Shown one piece after another: positions 8,283 to 17,150 of a stretch of 40,121 nt of DNA. The DNA is taken from assembly GCA_022571515.1 (NCBI GenBank), contig JACZXQ010000028.1:1-40121 (forward strand), given 5' to 3'. Position numbers and translations under genes: made by a program. Origin of the DNA: Gemmatimonadota bacterium (GTDB lineage: Bacteria > Gemmatimonadota > Gemmatimonadetes > Longimicrobiales > Gaopeijiaceae). The first letter of the stretch is position 1, and each line of letters opens with the position of its first letter. The notes under the pieces were generated by a model. It made no database searches. It was given only the letters and a program-made list of their open reading frames with translations, and had not been told where the DNA came from.

Positions 8283-8765
8283 ATGAAACGCCGACTGTTC
8301 GGGGCCATCCTGGGACTCGTCATGGTGCCCGTGGCCGTTAGCGCACAACCTGCGCCACGACCTGAAGACGTCGCGACGGTCGACGGCATCCTCAGGGCCT
8401 ACTACGAGGTCGTTTCGGGCCCGGCCGGCGAGGCGGCGGACGTGGAGCGTGATCGATCGCTCCATCATGCCGACGCGTGGGTGGCCATCGCCAACGTAGA
8501 TCCCTCGGGCACGCCCCGCGTGAGGGTCATGACGTTGGAGGGGTACCATGGCGACAACGCGCCTCGTCAGGCGGGTTTCTGGGAGTGGGAGACGGACCGG
8601 ATCGTAACGCGGTCCGGCAACATGGCTCATGTGTGGAGCAGCTATGCCTCCGCCCGCACCCAGGGCGGAGAGCCGTTCACCCGGGGGGTCAACAGCATCA
8701 CGCTGTTCCACGACGGTGAGCGGTGGTGGATCATGGGCTGGATGTTCGACTCCTCGGGCGGGTAA
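8283..8765 (+). CDS. Exported NTF2-like (SnoaL/DUF4440-type) protein
   Basis: A 160-residue protein with a clear Sec signal peptide (MKRRLFGAILGLVMVPVAVSA, cleavage near 21-22). The mature part resembles the NTF2-like cone fold: VDGILRAYYEVVSGPAGEAADVERDRSLHH is the long first helix region, and NSITLFHDGERWWIMGWMFD is the typical last beta strands. Such proteins may be small hydrolases, isomerases or binding proteins; no catalytic residue set can be assigned. The ribosome site GAGGGGGA at 8266-8273 lies nine bases before the ATG and overlaps the end of the dehydrogenase gene region, which supports an operon. It converges with the Asp-box protein gene, leaving only ten bases between them. Confidence 0.75.
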   Translation: MKRRLFGAILGLVMVPVAVSAQPAPRPEDVATVDGILRAYYEVVSGPAGEAADVERDRSLHHADAWVAIANVDPSGTPRVRVMTLEGYHGDNAPRQAGFWEWETDRIVTRSGNMAHVWSSYASARTQGGEPFTRGVNSITLFHDGERWWIMGWMFDSSGG

Positions 8766-8775
8766 CGGAAGCCCG

Positions 8776-11700
8776 CTACTGAGAGATCACCGGAACGGTC
8801 CCCTCCTCCGGATCCAACGGCTCCAGCCCTAGCCGCTCGAGTTCTCGGTTGACCTCGGCCAGTTCCGTTCGCCAGACCTCGCTCAGGCGGTTCGTGTAGC
8901 CTCTCAGCTCTTCGGTCAGAATGTTGAAAATCTCCTCCATGTTGTTCCCGGGCCGCCCGTCACCCCGCTCGGCCATCGACATGAGGTTGGCGAGCCGGTT
9001 GTTCACTCTGATGGGGAAGTTCAGCGGATCCTGGCCGCTGCGGTTCCGCACCTGATAGATGTTGGCCTCGACCTCCGACGCGCTCGTGGTAAGCCTGTCG
9101 CTCGCCTCGCGGAGACGCTGGTCGTCTGAATCCTCGAGCCGCTCTTCGAGTTGCGCTTTCACCCTGCGGATAGCGATGACCGCCCGGTTGGCCTCCGAAA
9201 CCTTGTCCCGCACCTTGCTCGAGAATCGATACTGAGCGTCCAGATCGGCGTCCGAGAGATCGGTGATCCAAGGGTTTCGCTGGACGGTAAGCGGTACCGT
9301 CTCGGTGTGACCATCGGCCGTGAGGCGCACCGAGTACTGACCGGGGGGCGCAACCGGCCCCACGAGGCGCGCACCCCACAGGATGATGCCCGGAAAGGTC
9401 ACCGCACCCTCCGTGCGTAGATCCCAGGTCAGACGGTTCAGGCCGGCTTCGTTGGGCAGCCACGTAGGCCCGCCGCGCCGCCGGGCTCCTCCGGCGTTCT
9501 CGTCCTCCTCGTTGGCGGTTGTCGTATCGGGGATGAAGGTGCGCAGAACAACTCCGGTCGAGTCCACGATCTCCAGCCTCACCTCCTCGGCAGCCTCAGC
9601 GAGCATCCAACTCAGCGGAACACCGGGTCCGGAACGAACCGCCACCGGCGGCTCGAACAGTACTGCTGCTTCGGCCGTCATGTCCGGCGTGGCCTGCCGG
9701 AGCGGAGCGATGTTGTCCAGCACCCAGAACCCGCGCCCGTGTGTGCCGATCACCAGATCGTTTTCTTCGACGATCAGGTCGATGACGGGAAGGTCCGGTA
9801 GCTTGGGGTTCAGCGGCTGCCAGAGCGTACCATCGTCGTATGAGATGTACACGCCATGCTGTGTCGCGGCGTAGAGCAGCCCTTCACGGGTGGGATCCTC
9901 TCTGACCGCGTGCACGTAGGCGTCCTCTCGGATCCCCGTCACGATCTTCGTCCAGGTGCGTCCGTAGTCGTCGGTCTTGAAGATGTAAGGGGCGAAGTCG
10001 TCCAGGAGCGGGCGCCGTACCGAGACGTACGCCCGGCCGGCCTCGAAGGCCGAAGCGTCGATCTGGCTGACCCGCCCGAAATCAGGCATGTCCGGGGGCG
10101 TGACGTCGGTCCAGTTGGTTCCGCCATCCCTGGTGACGTGGACGAGGCCGTCATCGGAGCCCGTCCAGATCACGTCGATGTCGATCTTGCCCGGCCCGAC
10201 CGAAAAGATGGTCGCATAGACCTCGGGACCGTTCATGTCACCGGTGATCGGCCCGCCCGACCGGCCCAGCGTCATGGGGTCGGCGCGTGTCAGGTCACCA
10301 CTCAGCGCCGTCCAGGTTCGTCCGGCATCCGTCGTCTTCCACAGCCGTTGCGAGGATGTGTAGAGGGTGTTCGGGTCGAGCGGTGAGAACAGGATCGGGA
10401 AGGTCCACTGCCAGCGCTCCACGAGGGCCTCGGACGGCTCGCCCGAATAAAACCAGGGGTACGGGTTCACCTCGCGCGAGGTGCCGAGACGTCGGTTGAA
10501 CTTGTCGATGTAGCGGCCGTTGTTCGTGCCCGAGTAGAAGATGTCCAGGTCCTTCGGATCCGGCGCGATGTAACCCGGCTCACCTCCACCAACCCGATAC
10601 GCGACGGCCATCGAGCCCTCCGTGACGGTCCTGGGCGCGGGACCCCTGCCGCGCCGCCCACCACCCGCGCCAAGTCCGAACCGGCCGGCGTTCCAGTTGG
10701 AAGGGAGGCACAGCGTGCTATTGTCCTGCTGTGATCCACACACGTGGTACGGGATGTGTTTGGTCGTGATCACGTGATAGAACTGGGCGGTCGGGAACTC
10801 CTGATCGGTCCAACTATCCCCGCCGCTTGTCGTGACGGCTCCGCCCCCGTCATTTCCCACGACCAGGTGGGACGGGTCGTCCGGGTCGATCCACAGGTCG
10901 TGGAAGTCCCCGTGTGTGCCGTTGTTGATGACCTCGGTGGTCTCGCCACCGTCGGTCGAGCGGAAGAGCGACGTGTTCTGGATGTAGACCAGGTCCTGGT
11001 CCTCTGGATCGGCGAAGACGTGGGTGTAGTAGAACGCGCGCTGACGGATGGCGCGGTTGTCGTTGACCAGCGTCCACGTCGCGCCCGCATCGTCGCTCGA
11101 GAAGAGCCCTCCGTCGTCGTTCTCGAGGAGCGCGTACACGCGGTCCGAGTTCGCGCCGGACACCGCTAGGCCGATGCGCCCCACGAGCCCTTCCTGGGGC
11201 ATGCCAGGGTTGCGCGTCATTTCAGTCCAGGTCTCTCCGCCGTCCGTGCTCTTGAACATGCCGCTCCCCGGCCCGCCGCTCGACATCTGGTACTCCTTGC
11301 GATAGGCCTCCCACAGCGAGGCATACATCACATCGGGGTCATTCCGGTCGATGACGAGGTCGATCGCGCCCGTCTGGTCGTTCCGGTAGAGCACACGGCG
11401 CCACGTATCTCCTCCGTCGGTGCTTTTGAAGACGCCGCGCTCCTCGCTCGGCGCGCTGTACTTTCCGAACGACGCGACGAAGACGATGTCGGGGTCGGTC
11501 GGATGGACGCGGATCTTGGAGATCGCGTGCGACTGGCCGAATCCGACGTGTGTCCACGTTTCTCCCGCGTCGGTGCTGCGGTACACGCCGTCACCCGGCA
11601 TGATGTTGCCCCGAATACACGTCTCGCCGGTGCCGATGAACACCAGGTCCGGGTTCGTCTCGCTCACCGCGACCGCGCCGACCGAGGCGGCCGTGATCTG

Positions 11701-11991
11701 GAAGTCCGTGACCGAGCCCCAGTTACTGCCTCCGTCGGTCGTCTTCCACAGGCCGCCACCCACGGCGCCGAAGTAGGCCTCGTCGGGGCGGCCCCTCACC
11801 CCGCTCACCGCGATGGAACGCCCACCCCGGTCCGGTCCGAGACTTCTCCAGCGGTAGCCGGCGAGCAGCGCCGAGTCGAGCACGACCGTTTGAGCGAGAG
11901 CCTCCTGCGCGCAGACCGTCGGCGCGGCAGCGAGGAGAGCGGAGAAGGTGACGACGTAAGCCGGAGCAGAGAGAAGTCGGATCGCTGACAT
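8776..11991 (-). CDS. Secreted Asp-box beta-propeller protein, sortilin/VPS10-like
   Basis: A 1071-residue exported protein. A signal peptide (MSAIRLLSAPAYVVTFSALLAAAPTVCA) is followed by a long run of beta-propeller blades with at least eight Asp boxes of the S-x-D-x-G-x-T-W type (STDAGETWTHVG, STDGGDTWRRV, STDGGETWTEM, TTDAGRTWTAL, TRDGGTNWTDV, KTDDYGRTWTKI). This is the layout of the sortilin/VPS10 and sialidase-like BNR proteins often called glycosyl hydrolases. The last 250 residues hold a beta-sandwich-like segment and a helical C-terminus with many charged residues. No sialidase catalytic set is evident, so hydrolase activity is unproven. The frame runs open to 12051, but that start lies on the upstream terminator hairpin. 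ATG at 11991 gives a proper signal peptide. It lies downstream of susC/susD on the same strand but behind a strong terminator. Confidence 0.85.
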   Translation of the reverse strand: MSAIRLLSAPAYVVTFSALLAAAPTVCAQEALAQTVVLDSALLAGYRWRSLGPDRGGRSIAVSGVRGRPDEAYFGAVGGGLWKTTDGGSNWGSVTDFQITAASVGAVAVSETNPDLVFIGTGETCIRGNIMPGDGVYRSTDAGETWTHVGFGQSHAISKIRVHPTDPDIVFVASFGKYSAPSEERGVFKSTDGGDTWRRVLYRNDQTGAIDLVIDRNDPDVMYASLWEAYRKEYQMSSGGPGSGMFKSTDGGETWTEMTRNPGMPQEGLVGRIGLAVSGANSDRVYALLENDDGGLFSSDDAGATWTLVNDNRAIRQRAFYYTHVFADPEDQDLVYIQNTSLFRSTDGGETTEVINNGTHGDFHDLWIDPDDPSHLVVGNDGGGAVTTSGGDSWTDQEFPTAQFYHVITTKHIPYHVCGSQQDNSTLCLPSNWNAGRFGLGAGGGRRGRGPAPRTVTEGSMAVAYRVGGGEPGYIAPDPKDLDIFYSGTNNGRYIDKFNRRLGTSREVNPYPWFYSGEPSEALVERWQWTFPILFSPLDPNTLYTSSQRLWKTTDAGRTWTALSGDLTRADPMTLGRSGGPITGDMNGPEVYATIFSVGPGKIDIDVIWTGSDDGLVHVTRDGGTNWTDVTPPDMPDFGRVSQIDASAFEAGRAYVSVRRPLLDDFAPYIFKTDDYGRTWTKIVTGIREDAYVHAVREDPTREGLLYAATQHGVYISYDDGTLWQPLNPKLPDLPVIDLIVEENDLVIGTHGRGFWVLDNIAPLRQATPDMTAEAAVLFEPPVAVRSGPGVPLSWMLAEAAEEVRLEIVDSTGVVLRTFIPDTTTANEEDENAGGARRRGGPTWLPNEAGLNRLTWDLRTEGAVTFPGIILWGARLVGPVAPPGQYSVRLTADGHTETVPLTVQRNPWITDLSDADLDAQYRFSSKVRDKVSEANRAVIAIRRVKAQLEERLEDSDDQRLREASDRLTTSASEVEANIYQVRNRSGQDPLNFPIRVNNRLANLMSMAERGDGRPGNNMEEIFNILTEELRGYTNRLSEVWRTELAEVNRELERLGLEPLDPEEGTVPVISQ

Positions 11992-12040
11992 GGTTCCAGA
12001 GGGGAAAGCGTGAGACGAGTGACGATCGGGCAAGGTAGGG

Positions 12041-12080
12041 CAGAAAAACAACGGTGCGCCAGCCCGAAGGCCGGCGCACC
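12041..12080 (-). terminator. Intrinsic terminator of the susC-susD operon
   Basis: On the minus strand GGTGCGCC-x-GCC closes over a TTCG loop with GGC-x-GGCGCACC: 8 plus 3 base pairs with one mismatch. It is followed by GTTGTTTTTCTG. The hairpin spans 12053-12080 and the T run is the complement of 12044-12048. It lies 45 bases after the susD stop, so the Asp-box protein gene probably has its own promoter or depends on read-through. Confidence 0.85.
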
Positions 12081-12125
12081 GCGCTCTGTTTCTACAGGTC
12101 GCCTAAGCGACCCGCTCGACCACGC

Positions 12126-13604
12126 CTAGAAGGCGGTAGTCGTGCACATCGAGTGGTCGAACTGCGGGTTGTTGGCCTCATCGAAATCAATTTGGGCCAA
12201 CACATCGTTACCGTACGACAACCCACCACCCTGACGTGGGTAGGCACCGCTCGGGTAGACCGAGGTCACGGCCCGTCCGTAGTTAACCACCAGGCGACGT
12301 AGGTCACCCTGGCGATGTCCGGTACCGAACTGCCAGAAGGCCCGCTCGGACATGAGTAGGTCGAGACGGCCAGCGTCCGTCCCCGGGTCCGTGAGCGGCG
12401 CCAGCGCGGGCGGGAAAACATACCCTTGGCTGGCATCGAGTGTCGCGTAACCGTCGACACGAGATGCCATGATGGTCATCGCGTCCGCACGAAGCGCGTT
12501 GAGAATCGTCAACGCGGCCGGGAAGTTAGAGGTAATAACAGCCTCGGCTTCGATCAGACGAGCTTCGACCCCGTCTGCCAACACCGTGGGCGATTGGTCC
12601 TGGAAGTACTTGATCTGCCGGTATTGCAACGTCTCGAAGTCGAAACCGAAGTCCCCGTTGTTGCCCTTGAGGATGTACGGGACCCGCATATCGCCCGCGC
12701 CGCCGTTCCGTTCCGTGTTCGTCGCGGTCACACCGCTTGCCGTCCTGAACAGAAGGCCGTTGCCGCCCTCACCGTCCGCGATCGTGTAACGACCGGCATC
12801 GAACAACCGGAACAGGCCGTTTCTCTGCCGGGAGGTCGTTTGACCGTGCTCGATGTTGTGCTGGTAGCTCGTGGCCACTCCGGCCACCGTACTCGCGGCG
12901 GCGGCGGCTTGGCCCAGATTCAACTGCGCGCGGGCCTTTCCGATCTTCGCCATGTCGAGGCTTGCGTCGGTCGCGATGGCCTCCTCGAACCGCGTGATCG
13001 CACGGTTGAACATCTCGGCCGTGCCGACAGGCGCCTGGCTCTCCTCGATCGTCGCACCGGTCTCGTCGAGCTCGGTGAACGGCACTGCGCCGCACCAGAA
13101 CTCGCCGAACGCGACGTACGTGTAGGCCTCGAGAGCACGCATCAAGGCCCAATCGGCATTCTTGCCCTCGATCTCTGCGATCTGCTGCTGCGCGAACAGC
13201 GCGGCTCGACGTGCCTGGTGGAAGTTGGTGTAAGCAATGTCCGACGTATTGCCGTCGAACACATCGAACCAGTCACGCTGGTCCATGCGAGTGCGCGTGG
13301 GGAAGGTCCCCGCGCCCATCAACTCGTCGGTGAACACCGCGGTCATGGAGACGAAGGACTCACCGCCGGAGAGGCCGGTACCAGTGCCTCCGCTGTATGC
13401 CAGCTGGAACTCACCGATGGCGCTGGCGACCAGAATCGGCAGTGCTTCTTCCGTGGCCAGCGTTTCCGGGTTTACCCGGTCGGGATCGACAACCTCCAGC
13501 GCCCGGTCGCAGCCGGCCAGTCCTAGCGTAAGACCCAACGCCAGGACCCCCACCGCGGCGAGCCGACTGCGGCTCGACCGCTTCTTGGAAGTAAGTGTCA
13601 TCAT
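12126..13604 (-). CDS. SusD/RagB-family outer-membrane lipoprotein
   Basis: A 492-residue surface lipoprotein that acts as the lid or binding partner of the SusC-type transporter encoded 20 bases upstream. A signal peptide ends in the lipobox LAGC with Cys32 as the lipid anchor. The mature N-terminus reads DRALEVVDPDRVNPETL, the usual start of SusD-like proteins. Helical TPR-like segments follow (ARRAALFAQQQIAEIEGKN, MFNRAITRFEEAIA). The C-terminal part holds LLMSERAFWQFGTGHRQGDLRR, the conserved RagB/SusD motif (usually E-R-x-x-x-x-x-x-G-x-R-x-x-D-L-R-R). The ligand is unknown; glycans, peptides or other nutrients are all possible. AGGGG lies nine bases before the first of two adjacent ATG codons. 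Confidence 0.93.
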   Translation of the reverse strand: MMTLTSKKRSSRSRLAAVGVLALGLTLGLAGCDRALEVVDPDRVNPETLATEEALPILVASAIGEFQLAYSGGTGTGLSGGESFVSMTAVFTDELMGAGTFPTRTRMDQRDWFDVFDGNTSDIAYTNFHQARRAALFAQQQIAEIEGKNADWALMRALEAYTYVAFGEFWCGAVPFTELDETGATIEESQAPVGTAEMFNRAITRFEEAIATDASLDMAKIGKARAQLNLGQAAAAASTVAGVATSYQHNIEHGQTTSRQRNGLFRLFDAGRYTIADGEGGNGLLFRTASGVTATNTERNGGAGDMRVPYILKGNNGDFGFDFETLQYRQIKYFQDQSPTVLADGVEARLIEAEAVITSNFPAALTILNALRADAMTIMASRVDGYATLDASQGYVFPPALAPLTDPGTDAGRLDLLMSERAFWQFGTGHRQGDLRRLVVNYGRAVTSVYPSGAYPRQGGGLSYGNDVLAQIDFDEANNPQFDHSMCTTTAF

Positions 13605-13624
13605 TTTATGATTCCCCTGGCTAA

Positions 13625-16600
13625 TTAGAACGCGTAGTTGAGTCTGAGCGAATACGACCGCACAGGCGGCAGCGTCAGGAATTCGTTCTGGTTGAAGTTG
13701 GTGCTCGCGCCCTGCTCGTTGATCTCAGGGTCGACACCGGGATACTCGGTCCAGGTGGCCAGGTTACGGCCGGCGAATGTCAGGCTGAGGCCATTGAGCT
13801 GAGTGAGCCAGTTGTCCGGCACGTTGATCGTTACTGCGAGTTCGCGCCACTTCAAGAAGTCCGCGGAACGGACGTAACCCGCGTCCGTACCGTGGAAGCG
13901 TGAGGCGACCGAACGGGCCTGCTCGATGAGCGGCGAGTCCGACGTGTTGTTGGCCCGACACATGGTGAACAGCGCGCAACGGAACGACTCCGTGCCATCG
14001 AGCTGCATGTTGCCGCCGCGTGCCTCGAACAGGTTGCTGATGCTGAGCCAGTCCCAAGCACGGATCGACAGGCTGAACGACCCCTGCCACTGGGGAATCA
14101 CATGCCCCAGGAATTCGGCGGTGTCGCTCACGGTGACCTCGTCCGCGTTGATGAGGCCGTCGCCGTTGGCGTCGCTGAAGGTGAAGGTCGGCAGGAAGTA
14201 CGCACCCGCCGAGAAGCCTTGCTGGTGACGCTGCTCGCCGCGGTTGATGATGATCGGCTCGACCGATCCATCGGGGCTGAGCTGGAGGATCTCGTTGCGG
14301 AACGTCGACCAGCTGCCCTGGAAGTCGACGCCGAAGTTGCTGGTGTTGATCGCTTCCCAGCTCAGCGAGGTCTCGGTTCCCCAGTTCTTTACCTCGCCGA
14401 GGTTGTCGAACTGGCTGGCGGTCAGACCCAAGGAGGGCTGCAGCCGGCGCGAGATCAGCGCGTCATGGGAAGTCTTGGTGAAGTACGTGAAGTCGAGGCC
14501 GATCTTGTTGTTGAAGAGACCGGCGTCGAAGCCGAACTCGAACTCGGTCGTGCGCTCAGGCTTGAGCTCCGGGTTACCCGTGGAGCCGATGTTCACGGCG
14601 GCCACGTCCGCTCCGGCGAGCCGGACGGAGTTCGGGTTGAAGAGCGTCACAGCCTGACGGAAGTTCGGCCGCAGGCCGGACGTTCCGAAGGCGCCACGTA
14701 CACGCAGCTCGGGGATCCACGAGATGTCGAAGAAGTCCTCCTCGGAGACCACCCAGGATATCGAGGCGTTCGGGTACCACTGTAGGCCGAAGTTCTCACC
14801 GAACGCGCTGTTGTCGTCGGCGCGAGCGGAACCCGTGATGAACAGGCGATCGTTGAGCTGGAACTCCTGGGATCCGTAGAACCCGATCGTGATGATCTGG
14901 AAGAAGTTCTCGTCGACCTGAGGGGTACGTGTGGTCGTACCGCAGGAGAACGTACCCTGGATCAGGCCAACGCCGCTGCACCGCGTGCTGAGGTTCTTCG
15001 AGTTGAAGTACGAGCCACCGACCGTCGTCCGAGAAACGATCCAGTCGTTGACGTCCCTGGTGACGGTTGCGGAACTGTTGAGCGTCCACACGTAGTTGCT
15101 GCTACGCTGGGAGGTCCGGATCCCGTCCCGCGTGTCCTGACCCGCAGGGATCTTGTTCGGCTGAACGGTAAAGTTGTCGTGCAGAGAGGCGAAGTCGAGG
15201 CCACCCGTAACGTTGAGCGACAGCCACTCGGTGCCACGGTAGTTCGCCGTTCCGGAGAACCCGACCCGGTCGACGTTCTGGAGATTGATGTCGTTGCCCA
15301 GAATAGCCGGCGTGTAGGCAAAGAAGTTCTGCCGGTTCGTTACCGGATCCCACGGATCGTCCGGATCCGCCGGACGGAACGTGTCGGCCCCGATCAGGGC
15401 CGACATGTTACCGCGCGACGCATTGTCGTTGACCGGCAGCCGGATCTTGTTCTTCGTATAGCTCGTGTTGATGCCGATGTCGAGCTTGTCGCTCAGGGCC
15501 GCCGTGATGTTGGCCCGAACGGTGGTCCGCTCCTGCGTGTTGATCTCAGCCCAACGCCTCTCCACGCCGACCTGGTCGAGGTACTCGCTCGAGAAGAAGT
15601 ACGTGACCCGGTCGGTGCCACCGGCCACGTTGATGCCATAGCGCTGACGGTAACCGTCCTCGAACGGCGTCGTGCGTGGGTCGTTCAGCGGGTTGAAGCT
15701 GATCGTGCGCACGTCGCTCGACACACAAGAGCCGGTCGCCAGGTTGAAGTTACGGCACGTCGAGAAGTCCGTGAAGTTGACTGACCCATCGGCGTTCACC
15801 GGGTTAGCGCCTGGGTCGCTGCCCGGACGCAATGCGAGCTGACGGAAGTTCGACTCGAAGGTGGTGTGCATCTCCGAGATGCCGCCCTCGGCGTAGAAGT
15901 TCCAGCGCGACGCGCCGCTGGTGCCCCTCTTCGTGGTGATCAGCAGCACACCGTTGGCCGCTTGCGTGCCGTAGAGGCCCGTGGCTGCTGGTCCCTTCAG
16001 GACCTCGATGCTCGCGATGTCGTTGGGGTTGATATCGTCGAGCCGAGACGTGTCCTGGCCGCCTAAGCCAACTGCCGCCGCGATGGACGCGTTGAACAAG
16101 ATGCCGTCCACGAAGACGAGCGGCTCGTTCGAGAGGCTGAGCGAGTTCGCGCCCCGGATACGGATTCTCTGACCCGTGCCTATCGATCCGCCCAGGCCGT
16201 TGAGAACCAAGCCCGCTGTACGGCCGGAGAGCACGTCCTCGAGGCTGGTGACCGATGCCAACGGAATGTCTTCGATCAAGATCTGCCCGTTGTTCGTACC
16301 GAGCTCGCGGGCGCGCTGCGCCTCACCGGTGATCACGTTGACCGTGATACCGTCGATCTGAACCGCGGACGACGAAAGGTTGAAGTTCGCCACCACGGCC
16401 TGACCTGCGCTGACCGTGATGCTCTGGGTCTGCTGAGAGAACCCGAGGATCACGACACGCACCTCATACGTGCCGACCGGCACGTTCGGCACGATGTAGC
16501 GTCCTGCCTGATTCGTCAGCGTGCCACGGTTGGTGCCGGTGATCACCACCTGCGCACCAGCCAAAGGCTGCTGGGTTTCCGAGTCAGTGACGAGTCCGGT

Positions 16601-16696
16601 CACCGACCCGACCCCCTGCGCCGCTACGGGCGAGGCCACGAAGGCCAAGCCGAGGGCGAGGGAAGCTAAGACTGTCGACAAACGTCGAGCACTCAT
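13625..16696 (-). CDS. SusC/RagA-family TonB-linked outer-membrane transporter
   Basis: A 1023-residue outer-membrane receptor. The signal peptide ends at VAAQ near residue 27. A carboxypeptidase-regulatory-like domain follows (GSVTGLVTDSETQQPLAGAQVVITG to about residue 110), then a plug domain. The plug contains the SusC signature region FVDGILFN, DINPNDIASIEVLKGPAA and GTQAANGVLLITTKRG near 195-260. The rest is a beta-barrel ending in YSLRLNYAF, with the terminal Phe expected for BAM recognition. It imports a ligand bound by the downstream SusD protein using TonB energy. It is the first gene of the operon and has a 454-base regulatory gap upstream with several inverted repeats. GGAGG lies four bases before the ATG. 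No sugar-active enzyme is adjacent, so the cargo is not evident. Confidence 0.95.
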   Translation of the reverse strand: MSARRLSTVLASLALGLAFVASPVAAQGVGSVTGLVTDSETQQPLAGAQVVITGTNRGTLTNQAGRYIVPNVPVGTYEVRVVILGFSQQTQSITVSAGQAVVANFNLSSSAVQIDGITVNVITGEAQRARELGTNNGQILIEDIPLASVTSLEDVLSGRTAGLVLNGLGGSIGTGQRIRIRGANSLSLSNEPLVFVDGILFNASIAAAVGLGGQDTSRLDDINPNDIASIEVLKGPAATGLYGTQAANGVLLITTKRGTSGASRWNFYAEGGISEMHTTFESNFRQLALRPGSDPGANPVNADGSVNFTDFSTCRNFNLATGSCVSSDVRTISFNPLNDPRTTPFEDGYRQRYGINVAGGTDRVTYFFSSEYLDQVGVERRWAEINTQERTTVRANITAALSDKLDIGINTSYTKNKIRLPVNDNASRGNMSALIGADTFRPADPDDPWDPVTNRQNFFAYTPAILGNDINLQNVDRVGFSGTANYRGTEWLSLNVTGGLDFASLHDNFTVQPNKIPAGQDTRDGIRTSQRSSNYVWTLNSSATVTRDVNDWIVSRTTVGGSYFNSKNLSTRCSGVGLIQGTFSCGTTTRTPQVDENFFQIITIGFYGSQEFQLNDRLFITGSARADDNSAFGENFGLQWYPNASISWVVSEEDFFDISWIPELRVRGAFGTSGLRPNFRQAVTLFNPNSVRLAGADVAAVNIGSTGNPELKPERTTEFEFGFDAGLFNNKIGLDFTYFTKTSHDALISRRLQPSLGLTASQFDNLGEVKNWGTETSLSWEAINTSNFGVDFQGSWSTFRNEILQLSPDGSVEPIIINRGEQRHQQGFSAGAYFLPTFTFSDANGDGLINADEVTVSDTAEFLGHVIPQWQGSFSLSIRAWDWLSISNLFEARGGNMQLDGTESFRCALFTMCRANNTSDSPLIEQARSVASRFHGTDAGYVRSADFLKWRELAVTINVPDNWLTQLNGLSLTFAGRNLATWTEYPGVDPEINEQGASTNFNQNEFLTLPPVRSYSLRLNYAF

Positions 16697-17150
16697 GGAG
16701 CCTCCAAGGAAGGAGTTGTCTCAGGCGTTCGGATAACGCCCGTTAGACACGTTCGGACATGGAGCCCGAACGTATTCACACGCGCTGGGGCAATGCCCAC
16801 CGCATTGTGTGTGAAATCTTGGGAAGAGATCTGTATGGGTTCGAACAATGTAAGATTCGTCTCTACTTTGCCTTGTTCAGAATATCGAGTCGTGCCAGCG
16901 GTGGATCTTTGGTCGTAAGACCCCAACTTTTTTTTCGCCGCAACATCGTGGGTGTTACAGGGACAATGGAAATGCTTGCCAGCATGCCCTGACACATCAA
17001 TATAGGGGGCGACGGCCCGCGATGTAAACCCCAGCGGCGATCTCCAGACTCCCGAGGATGCACGGATATACGCCGCGGTCTACGTTGTGTAACTGGGACC
17101 CTCGCATCGCCGTAAGGATTATTACTACGGCGAAGCAGGAGCAGGACTTC
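16697..17150. promoter_or_regulatory. Divergent control region with three inverted repeats
   Basis: This 454-base gap between susC (minus) and the plug-domain protein (plus) has no gene I can support and is less GC-rich than its surroundings. Near susC there are three inverted repeats in series. GGCGTT/AACGCC is at 16724-16729 and 16735-16740. ACGTTCGG/CCGAACGT is at 16749-16756 and 16766-16773. TTCACAC/GTGTGAA is at 16775-16781 and 16809-16815, enclosing GGGC-AAT-GCCC. An eight-T run lies at 16928-16935. The repeats would fall in the susC leader or promoter and could be operators or RNA hairpins. No sigma-70 promoter could be placed with confidence. Confidence 0.5.
17107..17133 (+). promoter_or_regulatory. 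Leader hairpin next to the ribosome site
   Basis: TCGCCGTA (17107-17114) and TACGGCGA (17126-17133) form a perfect 8-bp inverted repeat with an 11-base AT-rich loop. The AGGAG ribosome site of the next gene begins four bases after it, at 17137. It could affect translation of the plug-domain protein. This is inference only. Confidence 0.4.

Noticed and set aside
8960-11700. Possible DNA repeat array from the recurring Asp-box codons
   Set aside because: The repeats are protein-level propeller blades with divergent codons, not CRISPR or satellite DNA. No regular spacers are present.
12426-13526. Open frame of 366 codons on the plus strand
   Set aside because: It is antisense to susD, which has a lipobox and conserved RagB motifs.
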